Assembly (NCBI RefSeq): GCF_003696215.1
Contig: NZ_RFFG01000081.1
Coordinates: 1 to 36,473 of the forward strand
From: Actinomadura harenae
Lineage (GTDB): Bacteria > Actinomycetota > Actinomycetes > Streptosporangiales > Streptosporangiaceae
DNA length: 36,473 nucleotides
Direction: 5' to 3'
Position 1 is the first letter of the stretch; every line of letters begins with the position of its first letter. The notes below the pieces were generated by a model. The model was not told the origin of the DNA, did not search any database, and saw nothing but the letters and a program-made list of their open reading frames with translations. Below, one piece after another: positions 25,784 to 34,476 of the stretch. A program made the position numbers and the translations under genes.

Positions 25784-27207
25784 TGCCGCCCACCCGCCAC
25801 CACCGCGGCCGGAGCAACGCCAACCGCCGCCCGGACGGGCCGCGCCGCACCGGCCGCCCGCAGGACCTCGTCCGCCGCACCGCGTTCGACGTCATCCGCG
25901 CCGTGGACTCCCGCGACGCCTACGCCAACCTGCTGCTCCCGGCGCGGCTCCGCGACCGCGGCCTGACCGGCCGGGACGCGGCCCTGGCCACCGAGCTGAC
26001 CTACGGCACGCTGCGCGGCCGCGGCACCTACGACGCGATCCTCGCGCTGTGCAGCGACCGCGAGCTGCGCCGCGTCGACCCGCCGCTGCTGGACGTCCTG
26101 CGGCTCGGCGCGCACCAGGTGCTCGCGACCCGGATCCCGCCGCATGCGGCCGTCGGCACGGCCGTCGACCTGGCGCGCGACGTCACCGGGCCCGGCCAGT
26201 CCAAGTTCGCGAACGCGGTGCTGCGCAAGGTCGCCGGGCGTGACCTGGCCGCCTGGCTCGACATCATCGCCCCGGACGACATGGACGCCACGACCCGGCT
26301 GTCGGTCCGCCGCAGCCACCCGAAGTGGATCGTGTCCGCGCTCCGCGACGCGCTCGGCCCGGAGCGGGACGAGATCGACGCGCTGCTCGCCGCCGACAAC
26401 GACCGTCCGCGCGTCACGCTGGTCGCCCGTCCCGGCCGCGCCACGCTCGCCGAGCTGGAGGGGACCGACCCCGCGCCGTACTCGCCGGTCGGGGCCGTCC
26501 TGCCCGAAGGCGACCCGGCGGTGTTCGCCGCCGTTCGCGACGGGCGCGCCGCCGTCCAGGACGAGGCGAGCCAGCTGGTCGCGCTCGCCCTCGCCGCCGC
26601 CCCGCTGTCCGGCCGGGACGCCCGCTGGGCGGACCTGTGCGCGGGTCCGGGCGGCAAGGCGGGCCTGCTGTCGGCCGTCGCGACGCAGCGGGACGCCCGG
26701 CTGCTGGCCGCCGACGTCACCCCGCACCGCGCCGCGCTGGTCACCCGCGCCGTGGACGACCGGGCGGGCGTCGTCGTCGCCGACGGCACGGTGCCCGCGT
26801 GGCGTCCCGGGTCGTTCGACCGGATCATGCTGGACGCGCCGTGCACCGGCCTCGGCGCGCTCCGCCGCCGTCCCGAGGCGCGCTGGCGGCGCGGCCCCGA
26901 GTCGGTCGCCGAGCTCGGCCCGCTCCAGCGGGACCTCCTGCGGACGGCCCTGGAGTCGCTGCGTCCGGGCGGTGTCGTCGCGTACGTGACCTGCTCGCCG
27001 CACCTGGCCGAGACCCAGGTCGTCGTGGACGACGTGCTGCGCCGCCGCGAGGACGTCGAGCGGATCGACGCCCCGGACGTCCTCACGGGCATCGCGCCGT
27101 CGCTGGAACGCGTCCGCGTCCGGGACACCCCGTACGCCCAGTTCTGGCCGCACCGGCACGGCACCGACGCCATGTTCCTGGCGCTCCTGCGCAAGCGCCC
27201 CGCGTGA
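25783..27207 (+). CDS. rsmB: 16S rRNA (cytosine-967, C5) methyltransferase
   Basis: A 474-residue protein. After a basic N-terminal tail (1-25) there is a NusB-like RNA-binding domain (about 26-165, RRTAFDVIRAVDSRDAYANL) and then a Rossmann methyltransferase domain. SAM binding is at CAGPGGKAG (from C286); the two catalytic Cys of this RNA m5C family are C354 in DAPCTGLGALRR and C404 in TCSPHLAETQ, the latter the nucleophile. It methylates C967 (E. coli numbering) of 16S rRNA. It is coupled to fmt by a one-base overlap, as in the common def-fmt-rsmB arrangement. Confidence 0.93.
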   Translation: MPPTRHHRGRSNANRRPDGPRRTGRPQDLVRRTAFDVIRAVDSRDAYANLLLPARLRDRGLTGRDAALATELTYGTLRGRGTYDAILALCSDRELRRVDPPLLDVLRLGAHQVLATRIPPHAAVGTAVDLARDVTGPGQSKFANAVLRKVAGRDLAAWLDIIAPDDMDATTRLSVRRSHPKWIVSALRDALGPERDEIDALLAADNDRPRVTLVARPGRATLAELEGTDPAPYSPVGAVLPEGDPAVFAAVRDGRAAVQDEASQLVALALAAAPLSGRDARWADLCAGPGGKAGLLSAVATQRDARLLAADVTPHRAALVTRAVDDRAGVVVADGTVPAWRPGSFDRIMLDAPCTGLGALRRRPEARWRRGPESVAELGPLQRDLLRTALESLRPGGVVAYVTCSPHLAETQVVVDDVLRRREDVERIDAPDVLTGIAPSLERVRVRDTPYAQFWPHRHGTDAMFLALLRKRPA

Positions 27208-27244
27208 GCCCGCCCCCGGCCGCCGCGGTGGTGGCCGGGACTCC

Positions 27245-27250
27245 TAAGCT
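27245..27250 (+). promoter_or_regulatory. Possible rpe promoter -10
   Basis: TAAGCT lies ten bases before the rpe ATG in the 53-base gap after rsmB. A start from it would leave only a few leader bases; alternatively the GGGGGG at 27251-27256 is simply the rpe ribosome binding site on a message from upstream. Confidence 0.3.
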
Positions 27251-27260
27251 GGGGGGCATC

Positions 27261-27947
27261 ATGGCTCCGCAGATCTCTCCCAGCATCCTGTCCGCCGACT
27301 TCGCCGCCCTGGGCGTCGAGGTCGAGCGGATCGCCGACGCCGCCGACTGGGTGCACGTCGACGTGATGGACAACCACTTCGTCCCCAACCTGACCCTCGG
27401 GCTGCCGATCGTGGAGGCGCTGCTCAGGACCAGCCGCCTCCCGCTCGACTGCCACCTGATGATCGAGGACCCGGACCGCTGGGCTCCCCAGTACGCCGAG
27501 GCCGGGGCGAAGAGCGTCACGATCCACGCGGAGGCGGCGTCCGCGCCGATCCGCACCCTGCGGACGATCCGCGCCGCGGGCGCGCGCGCCGGGCTCGGCG
27601 TGAACCCGGCGACGCCCGTCGACCGGTTCGAGGACATCCTCGGCGAGATCGACATGCTCCTCCTGATGACCGTCGAGCCGGGCTTCGGCGGGCAGAGGTT
27701 CCTGGACGTCGTCCTGCCGAAGGTGCGCCGCGCCCGCGACCTGATCAAGGGCCGCGACCTGGACGTCTGGCTCCAGGTGGACGGCGGCGTGAGCGCCGAG
27801 ACGATCGAGCGCTGCGCCGAGGCGGGCGCGGACGTGTTCGTCGCGGGCAGCGCCGTCTACGGCGCGGACGACCCGTCCGAGGCGATCCGCGGGCTGCGCG
27901 CCCAGGCCGAGAAGGCCACCGCCTCCGCCCCCTGGTCCGTGCACTGA
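27261..27947 (+). CDS. rpe: Ribulose-phosphate 3-epimerase
   Basis: A 228-residue TIM barrel that interconverts ribulose 5-phosphate and xylulose 5-phosphate in the pentose phosphate pathway, here next to riboflavin genes that use ribulose 5-phosphate. Family landmarks are complete: PSILSADFAALG (7-18), WVHVDVMDNHFVPNLTLG with metal ligands H32 and D34, CHLMIEDP, the LLMTVEPGFGGQRF signature, and QVDGGVSAETI. ATG 27261 begins the conserved N-terminus; an upstream extension is an overlap with rsmB. Its TGA overlaps the next ATG (TGATG). Confidence 0.97.
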   Translation: MAPQISPSILSADFAALGVEVERIADAADWVHVDVMDNHFVPNLTLGLPIVEALLRTSRLPLDCHLMIEDPDRWAPQYAEAGAKSVTIHAEAASAPIRTLRTIRAAGARAGLGVNPATPVDRFEDILGEIDMLLLMTVEPGFGGQRFLDVVLPKVRRARDLIKGRDLDVWLQVDGGVSAETIERCAEAGADVFVAGSAVYGADDPSEAIRGLRAQAEKATASAPWSVH

Positions 27948-28618
27948 TGACCTTCCTGCCGTGCTCGGCCGTCCTGTTCGACGTGGACGGAACCCTCGTC
28001 GACTCCACGCCGCTGGTCGAGGCGGCCGCGCGGGAGTGGGCGGCCGAGTACGGCCTGGACGCCGGCGAGTACCTGGCCGGCGCGCACGGCCGCCGCACGT
28101 CCGACCGGATCGCCGAGTTCCTGCCCGCCGGGCGGGTCGCCGAGGCGACCGCCCGGCTGGACGCGCTGGAGGCGTCCCGCACCGACGGGATCACCGCCCT
28201 TCCGGACGCCGTCCGCCTGCTGACCTCGCTGGACGCCCTGCCCTGGGCCCTGGTCACCTCGATGGACCGCGGCCAGCTCGCGATCAGGACGGGCGTCGCG
28301 GGCGTCCCGCTGCCGCCGGTGGTCGTGACCGCCGAACGGGTGTCCCACGGCAAGCCCGACCCGCAGGGCTACCTGCTGGCCGCGCGCGAGCTGGGCGTCG
28401 AACCGTCCGCGTGCGTGGTCGTGGAGGACGCCCCCGCCGGGATCCGCGCCGGACGCGCCGCCGGGGCGACCGTCCTGGCCGTCGCGACCAGCCACGACGC
28501 GTCCGACCTGGGCGAGGCCGACCTGATCGTCCCCGACCTCACCCACGTCACCGCCACCCCCGCCGGCCTGACCCTGACCGGAGAGGTGCACCTGGGTACA
28601 CCCTCCAGGGGCGCCTAG
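27947..28618 (+). CDS. HAD-superfamily sugar phosphatase / beta-phosphoglucomutase-like hydrolase
   Basis: A 223-residue HAD phosphohydrolase. Motif I FDVDGTLVDS supplies the nucleophile D12 and acid/base D14; the cap is helical (about 20-90); motif II is LVTSMD, motif III the Lys in VSHGKPDPQGY, and motif IV VVVEDAPAGI. The pattern is that of the small sugar-phosphate and glycerol-3-phosphate phosphatases. Coupling to rpe by a one-base overlap suggests a substrate from the pentose phosphate pathway, but the exact one cannot be told. It precedes the riboflavin cluster, which in many bacteria needs a HAD phosphatase to dephosphorylate a pathway intermediate; that link is only a guess. Confidence 0.9.
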   Translation: MTFLPCSAVLFDVDGTLVDSTPLVEAAAREWAAEYGLDAGEYLAGAHGRRTSDRIAEFLPAGRVAEATARLDALEASRTDGITALPDAVRLLTSLDALPWALVTSMDRGQLAIRTGVAGVPLPPVVVTAERVSHGKPDPQGYLLAARELGVEPSACVVVEDAPAGIRAGRAAGATVLAVATSHDASDLGEADLIVPDLTHVTATPAGLTLTGEVHLGTPSRGA

Positions 28619-28646
28619 GCACCTCGAAGGATGATCTTCGGATCCG

Positions 28647-28652
28647 TAGCGT
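28647..28652 (+). promoter_or_regulatory. Candidate leaderless -10 for the Tat-signal remnant
   Basis: TAGCGT is seven bases before ATG 28660, the leaderless spacing seen elsewhere in this window. Confidence 0.4.
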
Positions 28653-28659
28653 CCGGGGC

Positions 28660-28824
28660 ATGTGTGATCAACCTTTCCACCCCACATCCCTGACCCGCCG
28701 GAGCGTTCTCGGCGGTGCGGCCGTCCTCGCCACCGGCGGCCCCCGGACGCGCCGGACGCGCCGGTGTTCGGGAAGGCCCGCCTCAGCGGACGAAGAGACT
28801 ACACCCGAACGAGCGCTTGTTTGA
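28660..28824 (+). pseudogene. Truncated gene with a twin-arginine signal peptide
   Basis: ATG 28660 opens 54 codons. The first 30 residues look like a Tat signal: MCDQPFHPTS, then the twin-arginine motif LTRRSVLGGAAVLATGG with its short hydrophobic core. After that the sequence degrades to Arg/Thr/Pro-rich residues and stops at 28822-28824, 77 bases before the FMN riboswitch. No mature domain follows, so this is probably the 5' remnant of an exported enzyme whose body was deleted, possibly with a frameshift. A true short exported peptide is less likely. The family cannot be told from the signal alone. Confidence 0.5.
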
Positions 28825-28901
28825 TTTTGTGGGGTCGTGGGCGTTCTCACATGGTTCTGGGAACAAGAGGCGTGGCACACTGGTTGGCAAGCAGTGCAAC
28901 G

Positions 28902-29026
28902 CGTGCTCCGGGGTCGGTGAAAGTCCGAACCGGCGGTGATAGTCCGCGACCCGGCCGATGCCATCGGCCGGTTGACCCGGTGGAACTCCGGGACCGACGG
29001 TTAAAGTCCGGATGGGAGGCAGCGCG
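28902..29026 (+). ncRNA. FMN riboswitch (RFN element)
   Basis: The conserved FMN aptamer is read directly: GGGGTCGGTGAAAGTCCGAA (from 28910), CGGTGATAGTCCGCGACCC, a variable hairpin (GGCCGATG-CCATCGGCC type), GGTGGAACTCCGGGACCGAC, GGTTAAAGTCCGGATGGGAG and a closing P1 stem CGTGCT (28902-28907) with AGCGCG (29021-29026). It senses FMN and turns down the riboflavin genes downstream. Confidence 0.97.
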
Positions 29027-29093
29027 CGACGGCCCCTGCTCGAGGTGAGATATGGGGCTGCACGCCGTACGCGACCGTCGTGCTGGCAGGAAC

Positions 29094-29125
29094 CCCGGAG
29101 CCTGACCCCGAAAGGGAGGCCCGGG
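29094..29125 (+). promoter_or_regulatory. Ribosome-binding-site hairpin, riboswitch expression platform
   Basis: CCCGG-A-GCCT-GAC-CCC (29094-29109) pairs with GGG-AGG-C-CCGGG (29114-29125) around the loop GAAA, twelve pairs with two bulges. The stem holds the GGGAGG ribosome binding site of ribE and ends two bases before its ATG. There is no T-run, so FMN control is probably at translation initiation. Confidence 0.65.
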
Positions 29126-29127
29126 AC

Positions 29128-29736
29128 ATGTTCACCGGCATCGTCGAGGAACTCGGCGAGATCAAGGAGGTCGAGTCCGCAGGGGACTCGGCCCGCCTCA
29201 CCATCCACGGACCGCTCGTCACCTCCGACGCGGTCCACGGCGCGTCCATCGCCGTCAACGGCGTGTGCCTCACGGTCGTGGACGTCGACGACCAGGGCTT
29301 CACCGCCGACGTCATCAAGGAGACCCTCGACCGCTCCGGGCTCGGCGCACTCGCCCCCGGCGCGCGGGTCAACCTCGAACGCCCCGTCCGGGTGTCGGAC
29401 CGGCTCGGCGGCCACATCGTGCAGGGCCACGTCGACGGCACCGGCACCGTCCTCTCCCGCGAACCCGGCGAGCGCTGGGACGTCGTGACGGTCTCGCTCC
29501 CGTCCGGCCTCGCCCGCTACGTCGCGAACAAGGGCTCGATCACCGTGGACGGCGTCAGCCTCACGGTCGTCGAGGCCGGCCCCGACCGCTTCAGCGTCGC
29601 GCTCATCCCCACCACCCTCGCCCTCACCACCCTCGGTCTCAGGGGCGTCGGGGACGTCGTCAACCTCGAGGTCGACGTCGTCGCCAAGTACGTCGAGCGC
29701 ATGCTGACCGTCCAGAACAGCGAGGACGCGTCGTGA
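29128..29736 (+). CDS. ribE: Riboflavin synthase alpha chain
   Basis: A 202-residue enzyme that dismutates two 6,7-dimethyl-8-ribityllumazines to riboflavin. It has the two lumazine-binding repeats of the family: MFTGIVEELGEI with NGVCLTVVDV in the first (1-97), and HIVQGHVDGTG with KGSITVDGVSLTVVE in the second. ATG 29128 is chosen because the family starts MFTGIVE and GGGAGG precedes it by eight bases; the frame open from 29080 lies within the leader. It is controlled by the FMN riboswitch. Its TGA overlaps the next GTG (GTGA). Confidence 0.96.
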   Translation: MFTGIVEELGEIKEVESAGDSARLTIHGPLVTSDAVHGASIAVNGVCLTVVDVDDQGFTADVIKETLDRSGLGALAPGARVNLERPVRVSDRLGGHIVQGHVDGTGTVLSREPGERWDVVTVSLPSGLARYVANKGSITVDGVSLTVVEAGPDRFSVALIPTTLALTTLGLRGVGDVVNLEVDVVAKYVERMLTVQNSEDAS

Positions 29737-30382
29737 ACTGGCTGAACGCGAGCTTCACCCTCTTCGGCGAGCACGTCCTGTGGACCGACCTCGTCGGCAA
29801 CGTCCTGTCCCTCACCGTCGTCTACCTCGCCATGAAGAAGACGCTGTGGACCTGGCCCGTGCAGATCGCCGGCGCGCTGCTGCTCCTCGCGGCGTCCCTG
29901 CACGCGCACGTCCCGGGCAACGCCCTCAAGCAGGCCCTGTTCGTCTTCCTCGGCGCGTTCGGCTGGTTCATGTGGGCGCGCGGACGCCGTGACGGCGGCC
30001 CCCTGGTCATCCGCAAGGGCACCGCGCGGGAGCGGGTCGTCCTGCTCGCCGCGCTCGCGCTCGGCACCGTCCTGGTCGCGCAGATCTTCATCCACCTCAC
30101 CTGGCTGAAGGTCGCCTGGTCGCCGTGGGCGAACGCCTACATCTTCGTCGGCAGCGCGGCCGCGACGTTCGCGCAGAGCCGCGCCCTCGTCGACTTCTGG
30201 ATCATCTGGGTCCTGGTGGACCTGGTCGGCGTCCCGCTGGCCCTGAAGTCGGGCCTGTGGGTGTCCGGGGGCGTGTACGGGATCTTCTTCGTCATGGTGA
30301 TGGCCGGATTCCGCAACTGGATCAAGGAGGCCCGCAGGACGCCGCCCGTCCAGGCGCGGGCCGAGGGGACGGTGACGGCGTG

Positions 30383-30383
<1 letters not shown>
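29733..30383 (+). CDS. ribM: RibM/PnuX-type riboflavin transporter (PnuC superfamily)
   Basis: A 216-residue membrane protein with about seven hydrophobic helices (starting at WTDLVGNVLSLTVVYLAMKK, with LLLLAASLHAHVP and the Trp-rich FWIIWVLVDLVGVPLAL). It belongs to the PnuC superfamily, which carries nicotinamide riboside, but the position inside an FMN-riboswitch operon between ribE and ribBA is that of RibM of Streptomyces davawensis and PnuX of Corynebacterium, which import riboflavin. Function is therefore inferred from context. GTG 29733 overlaps the ribE stop; its TGA overlaps the ribBA ATG. Confidence 0.88.
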
Positions 30384-31674
<1,291 letters not shown>

Positions 31675-31678
<4 letters not shown>

Positions 31679-32151
31679 GCGGCCACGGACGTCCCGAGGA
31701 CACCACCGTCGACGCGGCCGGGCTGACGCTCGGCATCGTCTGCACCCGGTGGAACGCCGAGATCACCGACCAGCTGCTGGAGCGCGCGACCAGCGCGGCG
31801 AAGGCGTGCGGCGTCGCCGATCCGGTGGTCGTCCGCGTCGCGGGGGCCCTGGAGATCCCGGTCGTGGCGCAGCAGCTCGCCCGCGACCTGGACGCGGTGG
31901 CGGTGCTCGGCGCGGTCATCCGGGGTGAGACGGCTCACTTCGACTACGTCTGCGACTCGGTCACCGCCGGGGTGACCCGGGTCGCGCTGGACGAGTCGAC
32001 CCCGGTCGGCAACGGCGTTCTGACCTGCGACGACATCGGGCAGGCCCGGGCTCGGAGCGGGTTCGCGGGCAGCTCGGAGGACAAGGGCTGGGAGTCGGTC
32101 GTCGCGGCGCTCGACACCGCCCTCACCCTCGGGGAGCTGCGAAGGCTCTGA
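31675..32151 (+). CDS. ribH: 6,7-dimethyl-8-ribityllumazine synthase
   Basis: A 158-residue protein that condenses the RibBA product with the pyrimidine from RibD to the lumazine substrate of RibE, usually as a 60-subunit or pentameric shell. Landmarks: VCTRWNAEITDQLL, VAGALEIPVVAQQLA, and VLGAVIRGETAHFDYVCD with the catalytic His H88. ATG 31675 overlaps the ribBA stop by four bases. It is the last gene of the riboflavin unit. ribD is not in this window and must be elsewhere. Confidence 0.96.
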
Positions 32152-32211
32152 CCTCACGCCGCGTGGTCGCGGCGCGGGGTGACCCGGAGGAGTCCGCCGG
32201 TCACGGCATGG

Positions 32212-32217
32212 TAAGGT
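32212..32217 (+). promoter_or_regulatory. Candidate hisG promoter -10
   Basis: TAAGGT is a TAnnnT -10 with a weak -35. Start near 32224 would give a leader RNA of about 178 bases that contains the complete histidine-rich leader ORF and its ribosome binding site. Confidence 0.45.
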
Positions 32218-32265
32218 CGGCTGCAGTTACAGCAAGTGATGGCATCGAAGGGACGGGAGGCGACG

Positions 32266-32352
32266 GTGACCGCATCCGGCACGGTTCTGACCCTGCGAGG
32301 TACGCGGCATCACGGTCACGCCGGGCATGACACGGAGCATCTGGGCTTCTGA
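32266..32352 (+). CDS. Histidine-rich leader peptide of hisG (28 residues)
   Basis: GTG 32266 has GGGAGG five bases upstream and opens 28 codons to TGA 32350-32352. The peptide starts MTASGTVLTLRGT and residues 14-28 read RHHGHAGHDTEHLGF: five His in eleven codons (32308-32340). This is the design of a his attenuator, in which a ribosome short of charged His-tRNA stalls and changes the RNA fold. Supporting structure: GTGACCG (32266-32272) can pair with CGGTCAC (32313-32319), across the His codons; GTCCCT (32353-32358), just after the stop, can pair with the AGGGAAC that holds the hisG ribosome binding site (32392-32398). No terminator with a T-run is seen, so control may be translational. Confidence 0.7.
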   Translation: MTASGTVLTLRGTRHHGHAGHDTEHLGF

Positions 32353-32401
32353 GTCCCTCCCGGATCCGTCCCACCGTCACCACTTCCTGAAAGGGAACGC
32401 T

Positions 32402-33277
32402 GTGCTGTCCCTCGTTCTGCCCAAGGGGTCCCTCGAGAAGGCGACCCTGGAGCTGTTCGACGCCGCCGACCTGACCGTCCGGCGCTCCTCCGACCGCGAC
32501 TACCGCGCGTCCATCGACGACCCCCGGATCGAGCGGGTCCGCGTCCTGCGCCCGCAGGAGATCCCGACCTACCTCGAGCAGGGGCTCTTCGACCTCGGCA
32601 TCACCGGCCGCGACTGGATCACCGAGACCGACTCGGACGTGGTGAGCCTCGGCGAGCTGAAGTACTCCAAGGCCACCTCGAACCCGGTCCGCGTGATCAT
32701 GGCGGTGCCGAACGACGCCCCCTGGCAGTCGGTCGCCGACCTGCCCGAGGGCGTCCGCATCTCCACCGAGTTCCCGGAGATGACCCGCCGGTTCCTCGAC
32801 CGGCACGGGGTGAAGGCCAAGGTCGTGCCGTCCTACGGCGCGACCGAGGCGAAGGTGCCCGACATCGTGGACGCCATCGTCGACCTCACCGAGACCGGGT
32901 CGTCCCTGCGCAAGAACGGCCTGCGCATCCTCGACACCCTGCTGACCAGCTACACCGAGCTGGTCGCCAACCGCGAGGCCTACGAGGACGACGAGAAGCG
33001 CGCCGCCATGGAGGACGTCGCGCTCCTGCTCCAGGGCGCGATCCGCGCCCGCGGCAACGTCCTGCTCAAGCTGAACGTCGCGCAGTCCGACCTGCCCGGC
33101 GTCCTCGACATCATGCCCGCGATGTCGTCCCCGACCGTCACCGCCCTCGCCGGCGGCGAGGCCAGCGCGGTCGAGTCCGTCGTCCCCAAGCGCGGGGTGA
33201 ACACCCTGATCCCCGCGCTGAAGGCGGCGGGAGCCCACGACATCCTCGAGATCCCGATCAGCAAGATCGTTGACTGA
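32402..33277 (+). CDS. hisG: ATP phosphoribosyltransferase, long form
   Basis: A 291-residue enzyme that catalyses the first, feedback-controlled step of histidine synthesis, joining ATP and PRPP. The catalytic domain has LVLPKGSLEKATLELF (4-19), DLGITGRDW and the PRPP loop region DLTETGSSLRKNGL; the C-terminal 75 residues form the regulatory PII-like domain of the long form, which binds histidine and needs no HisZ. GTG 32402 is preceded by GAAAGGGA. An in-frame ATG at 32327 would add a non-conserved 25-residue tail including SHRHH and is rejected. hisE, its usual upstream partner in Streptomyces as I recall, is not here. The next gene overlaps its end. Confidence 0.95.
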   Translation: MLSLVLPKGSLEKATLELFDAADLTVRRSSDRDYRASIDDPRIERVRVLRPQEIPTYLEQGLFDLGITGRDWITETDSDVVSLGELKYSKATSNPVRVIMAVPNDAPWQSVADLPEGVRISTEFPEMTRRFLDRHGVKAKVVPSYGATEAKVPDIVDAIVDLTETGSSLRKNGLRILDTLLTSYTELVANREAYEDDEKRAAMEDVALLLQGAIRARGNVLLKLNVAQSDLPGVLDIMPAMSSPTVTALAGGEASAVESVVPKRGVNTLIPALKAAGAHDILEIPISKIVD

Positions 33278-33713
33278 CACTCCCACGCTGCCGGTGGTGT
33301 GGCGCCCCCGCACCACCCGGCTCATCGCGTACGTGACGGCGGGCGTGAGCGTGCTCGGCATGGTCCTGCTCGCCGTCATCGTCGCGCCCCAGTTCAAGAC
33401 CTTCGACCGGACCATGATGGTCCTGTTCGGGCTGCTCATGGCGTGGCTGCTGCACATGCTGGCGCGCTGCCGGGTCACGGCCGACGAGGCGGGGGTGACG
33501 GTGGTGAACGCCTTCCGCACCCGCCGCCTCGAATGGGCCGAGATCGTGGACGTGAACATGAGCGTCGGCGAGCCGTGGCCCACCCTCGACCTGGCGGACG
33601 GCACGTCCCTCGGCGCCATGGGCATCAACGGCGCCGAGAAGGACCTCGCCGCCCGCCAGCTCACCGAGCTCCAGGCGCTCGTCCACGCCCGCGGCGAGGC
33701 CCGCGACCGCTAG
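33270..33713 (+). CDS. Small membrane protein with bacterial PH domain
   Basis: A 147-residue protein with two hydrophobic helices (about 18-41, IAYVTAGVSVLGMVLLAVIVA, and 49-66, MMVLFGLLMAWLLHMLA), followed by a cytoplasmic PH-like beta domain of about 75 residues (CRVTADEAGVTVVNAFRTRRLEWAEIVDVNM). The Leu-Glu-Trp-Ala/Glu-Ile segment is typical of bacterial PH domain proteins. Function is unknown; membrane or protein binding is assumed. The start is TTG 33270, overlapping the hisG stop by eight bases; GTG codons at 33294-33297 are alternatives without the tail. Linkage to hisG is common in actinomycetes. Confidence 0.8.
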   Translation: MTDTPTLPVVWRPRTTRLIAYVTAGVSVLGMVLLAVIVAPQFKTFDRTMMVLFGLLMAWLLHMLARCRVTADEAGVTVVNAFRTRRLEWAEIVDVNMSVGEPWPTLDLADGTSLGAMGINGAEKDLAARQLTELQALVHARGEARDR

Positions 33714-33731
33714 GGCGCGTCTCAGGGAGGC

Positions 33732-33763
33732 CGCCCGCCACGGGCGCCGACCTGAAGGCGGGC
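33732..33763. terminator. Hairpin between convergent PH-domain and HTH/Clp-N genes
   Basis: CGCCCG-CCA-CGGGCG (33732-33746) is a compact six-pair hairpin; GCCCGCC (33733-33739) can alternatively pair with GGCGGGC (33757-33763). It fills the 51-base convergent gap and probably serves both genes. Confidence 0.5.
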
Positions 33764-33764
33764 C

Positions 33765-34475
33765 CTAGTCCTCCTTCTGGAGCTGCTCCAGGACGGACTT
33801 GATCCACTCCTCCGCCTCGTCCTTGTCGAGGTTCGCGTCCAGCAGCGGGCCGCCGTCGTCGAAGTAGGCGAGCAGCAGGTGCTCGGTGCCGATGTAGTTG
33901 TGCCCGAGCCGCAGCGCCTCGCGGAGGCTCCGCTCCAGCACCCGCGCCGCGTCCTGCGCGTAGGGGATGTTCGTGGGGATCTCCGTCTCCACCCGCGGCG
34001 GCAGCGCCCGGACGGCCGCCTCCCGCACCTCCTCGACCGTGACGCCCTGCTCCTGGATCGCCTTGACGGCGAGGCCCTCGGGCTCGGTCAGCAGGCCGAG
34101 CACCAGGTGCGCGAGCCGGATCTCGTCGTTGCCCGCGCTCCGCGCCGCCTCCTGCGAGGCGAGCACGGAGTTGATCGCGCGCTTGGTGAACCGCGAGAAC
34201 GGCCCGGTCGCCTCCACCGTCCCGCCTCCCGCCTTGGGCACGAACCGCTTCTGCGCCGCCTGCTTGGTGACGCCCATGCTGCGCCCGATCTCCGTCCAGG
34301 ACGCCCCGGACCTGCGCGCCTGGTCGACGAAGTGCCCGACCAGGTGATCGGCCGCCTCGCCGATCGACTCCGACACCACCACGGCGTCCGACAGCCGCTC
34401 CAGCGGCCCGCCCTCGGGACTCTGCTCGTTCACGTACTCGATGAGATCACCGAGCCGCACCGGAAGTTCGCTCAT
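33765..34475 (-). CDS. Regulator-like protein: helix-turn-helix plus Clp N-terminal domain
   Basis: A 236-residue protein. The N-terminal part (about 1-80) is helical and ends in a helix-turn-helix, SWTEIGRSMGVTKQAAQKRF (59-78). The C-terminal part (about 95-230) is a double Clp-N (R domain) repeat, with FTKRAINSVLASQEAAR and the second-repeat signature LGHNYIGTEHLLLAYF. In ClpA/ClpC this domain binds adaptors and substrates; here there is no AAA+ ATPase. The family occurs in actinomycetes and its role is not known to me; the architecture suggests a DNA-binding sensor of misfolded or damaged protein. The ATG (34473-34475) lies six bases from a strong -10, so the message is probably leaderless, and two palindromes cover the promoter, suggesting autoregulation. 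Confidence 0.85.
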   Translation of the reverse strand: MSELPVRLGDLIEYVNEQSPEGGPLERLSDAVVVSESIGEAADHLVGHFVDQARRSGASWTEIGRSMGVTKQAAQKRFVPKAGGGTVEATGPFSRFTKRAINSVLASQEAARSAGNDEIRLAHLVLGLLTEPEGLAVKAIQEQGVTVEEVREAAVRALPPRVETEIPTNIPYAQDAARVLERSLREALRLGHNYIGTEHLLLAYFDDGGPLLDANLDKDEAEEWIKSVLEQLQKED

Positions 34476-34476
34476 A

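Noticed and set aside
32327..32401. ATG 32327 as the hisG start
   Set aside because: It adds 25 residues not found in HisG, overlaps the leader peptide ORF, and the GTG at 32402 has a good ribosome binding site and the conserved N-terminus.
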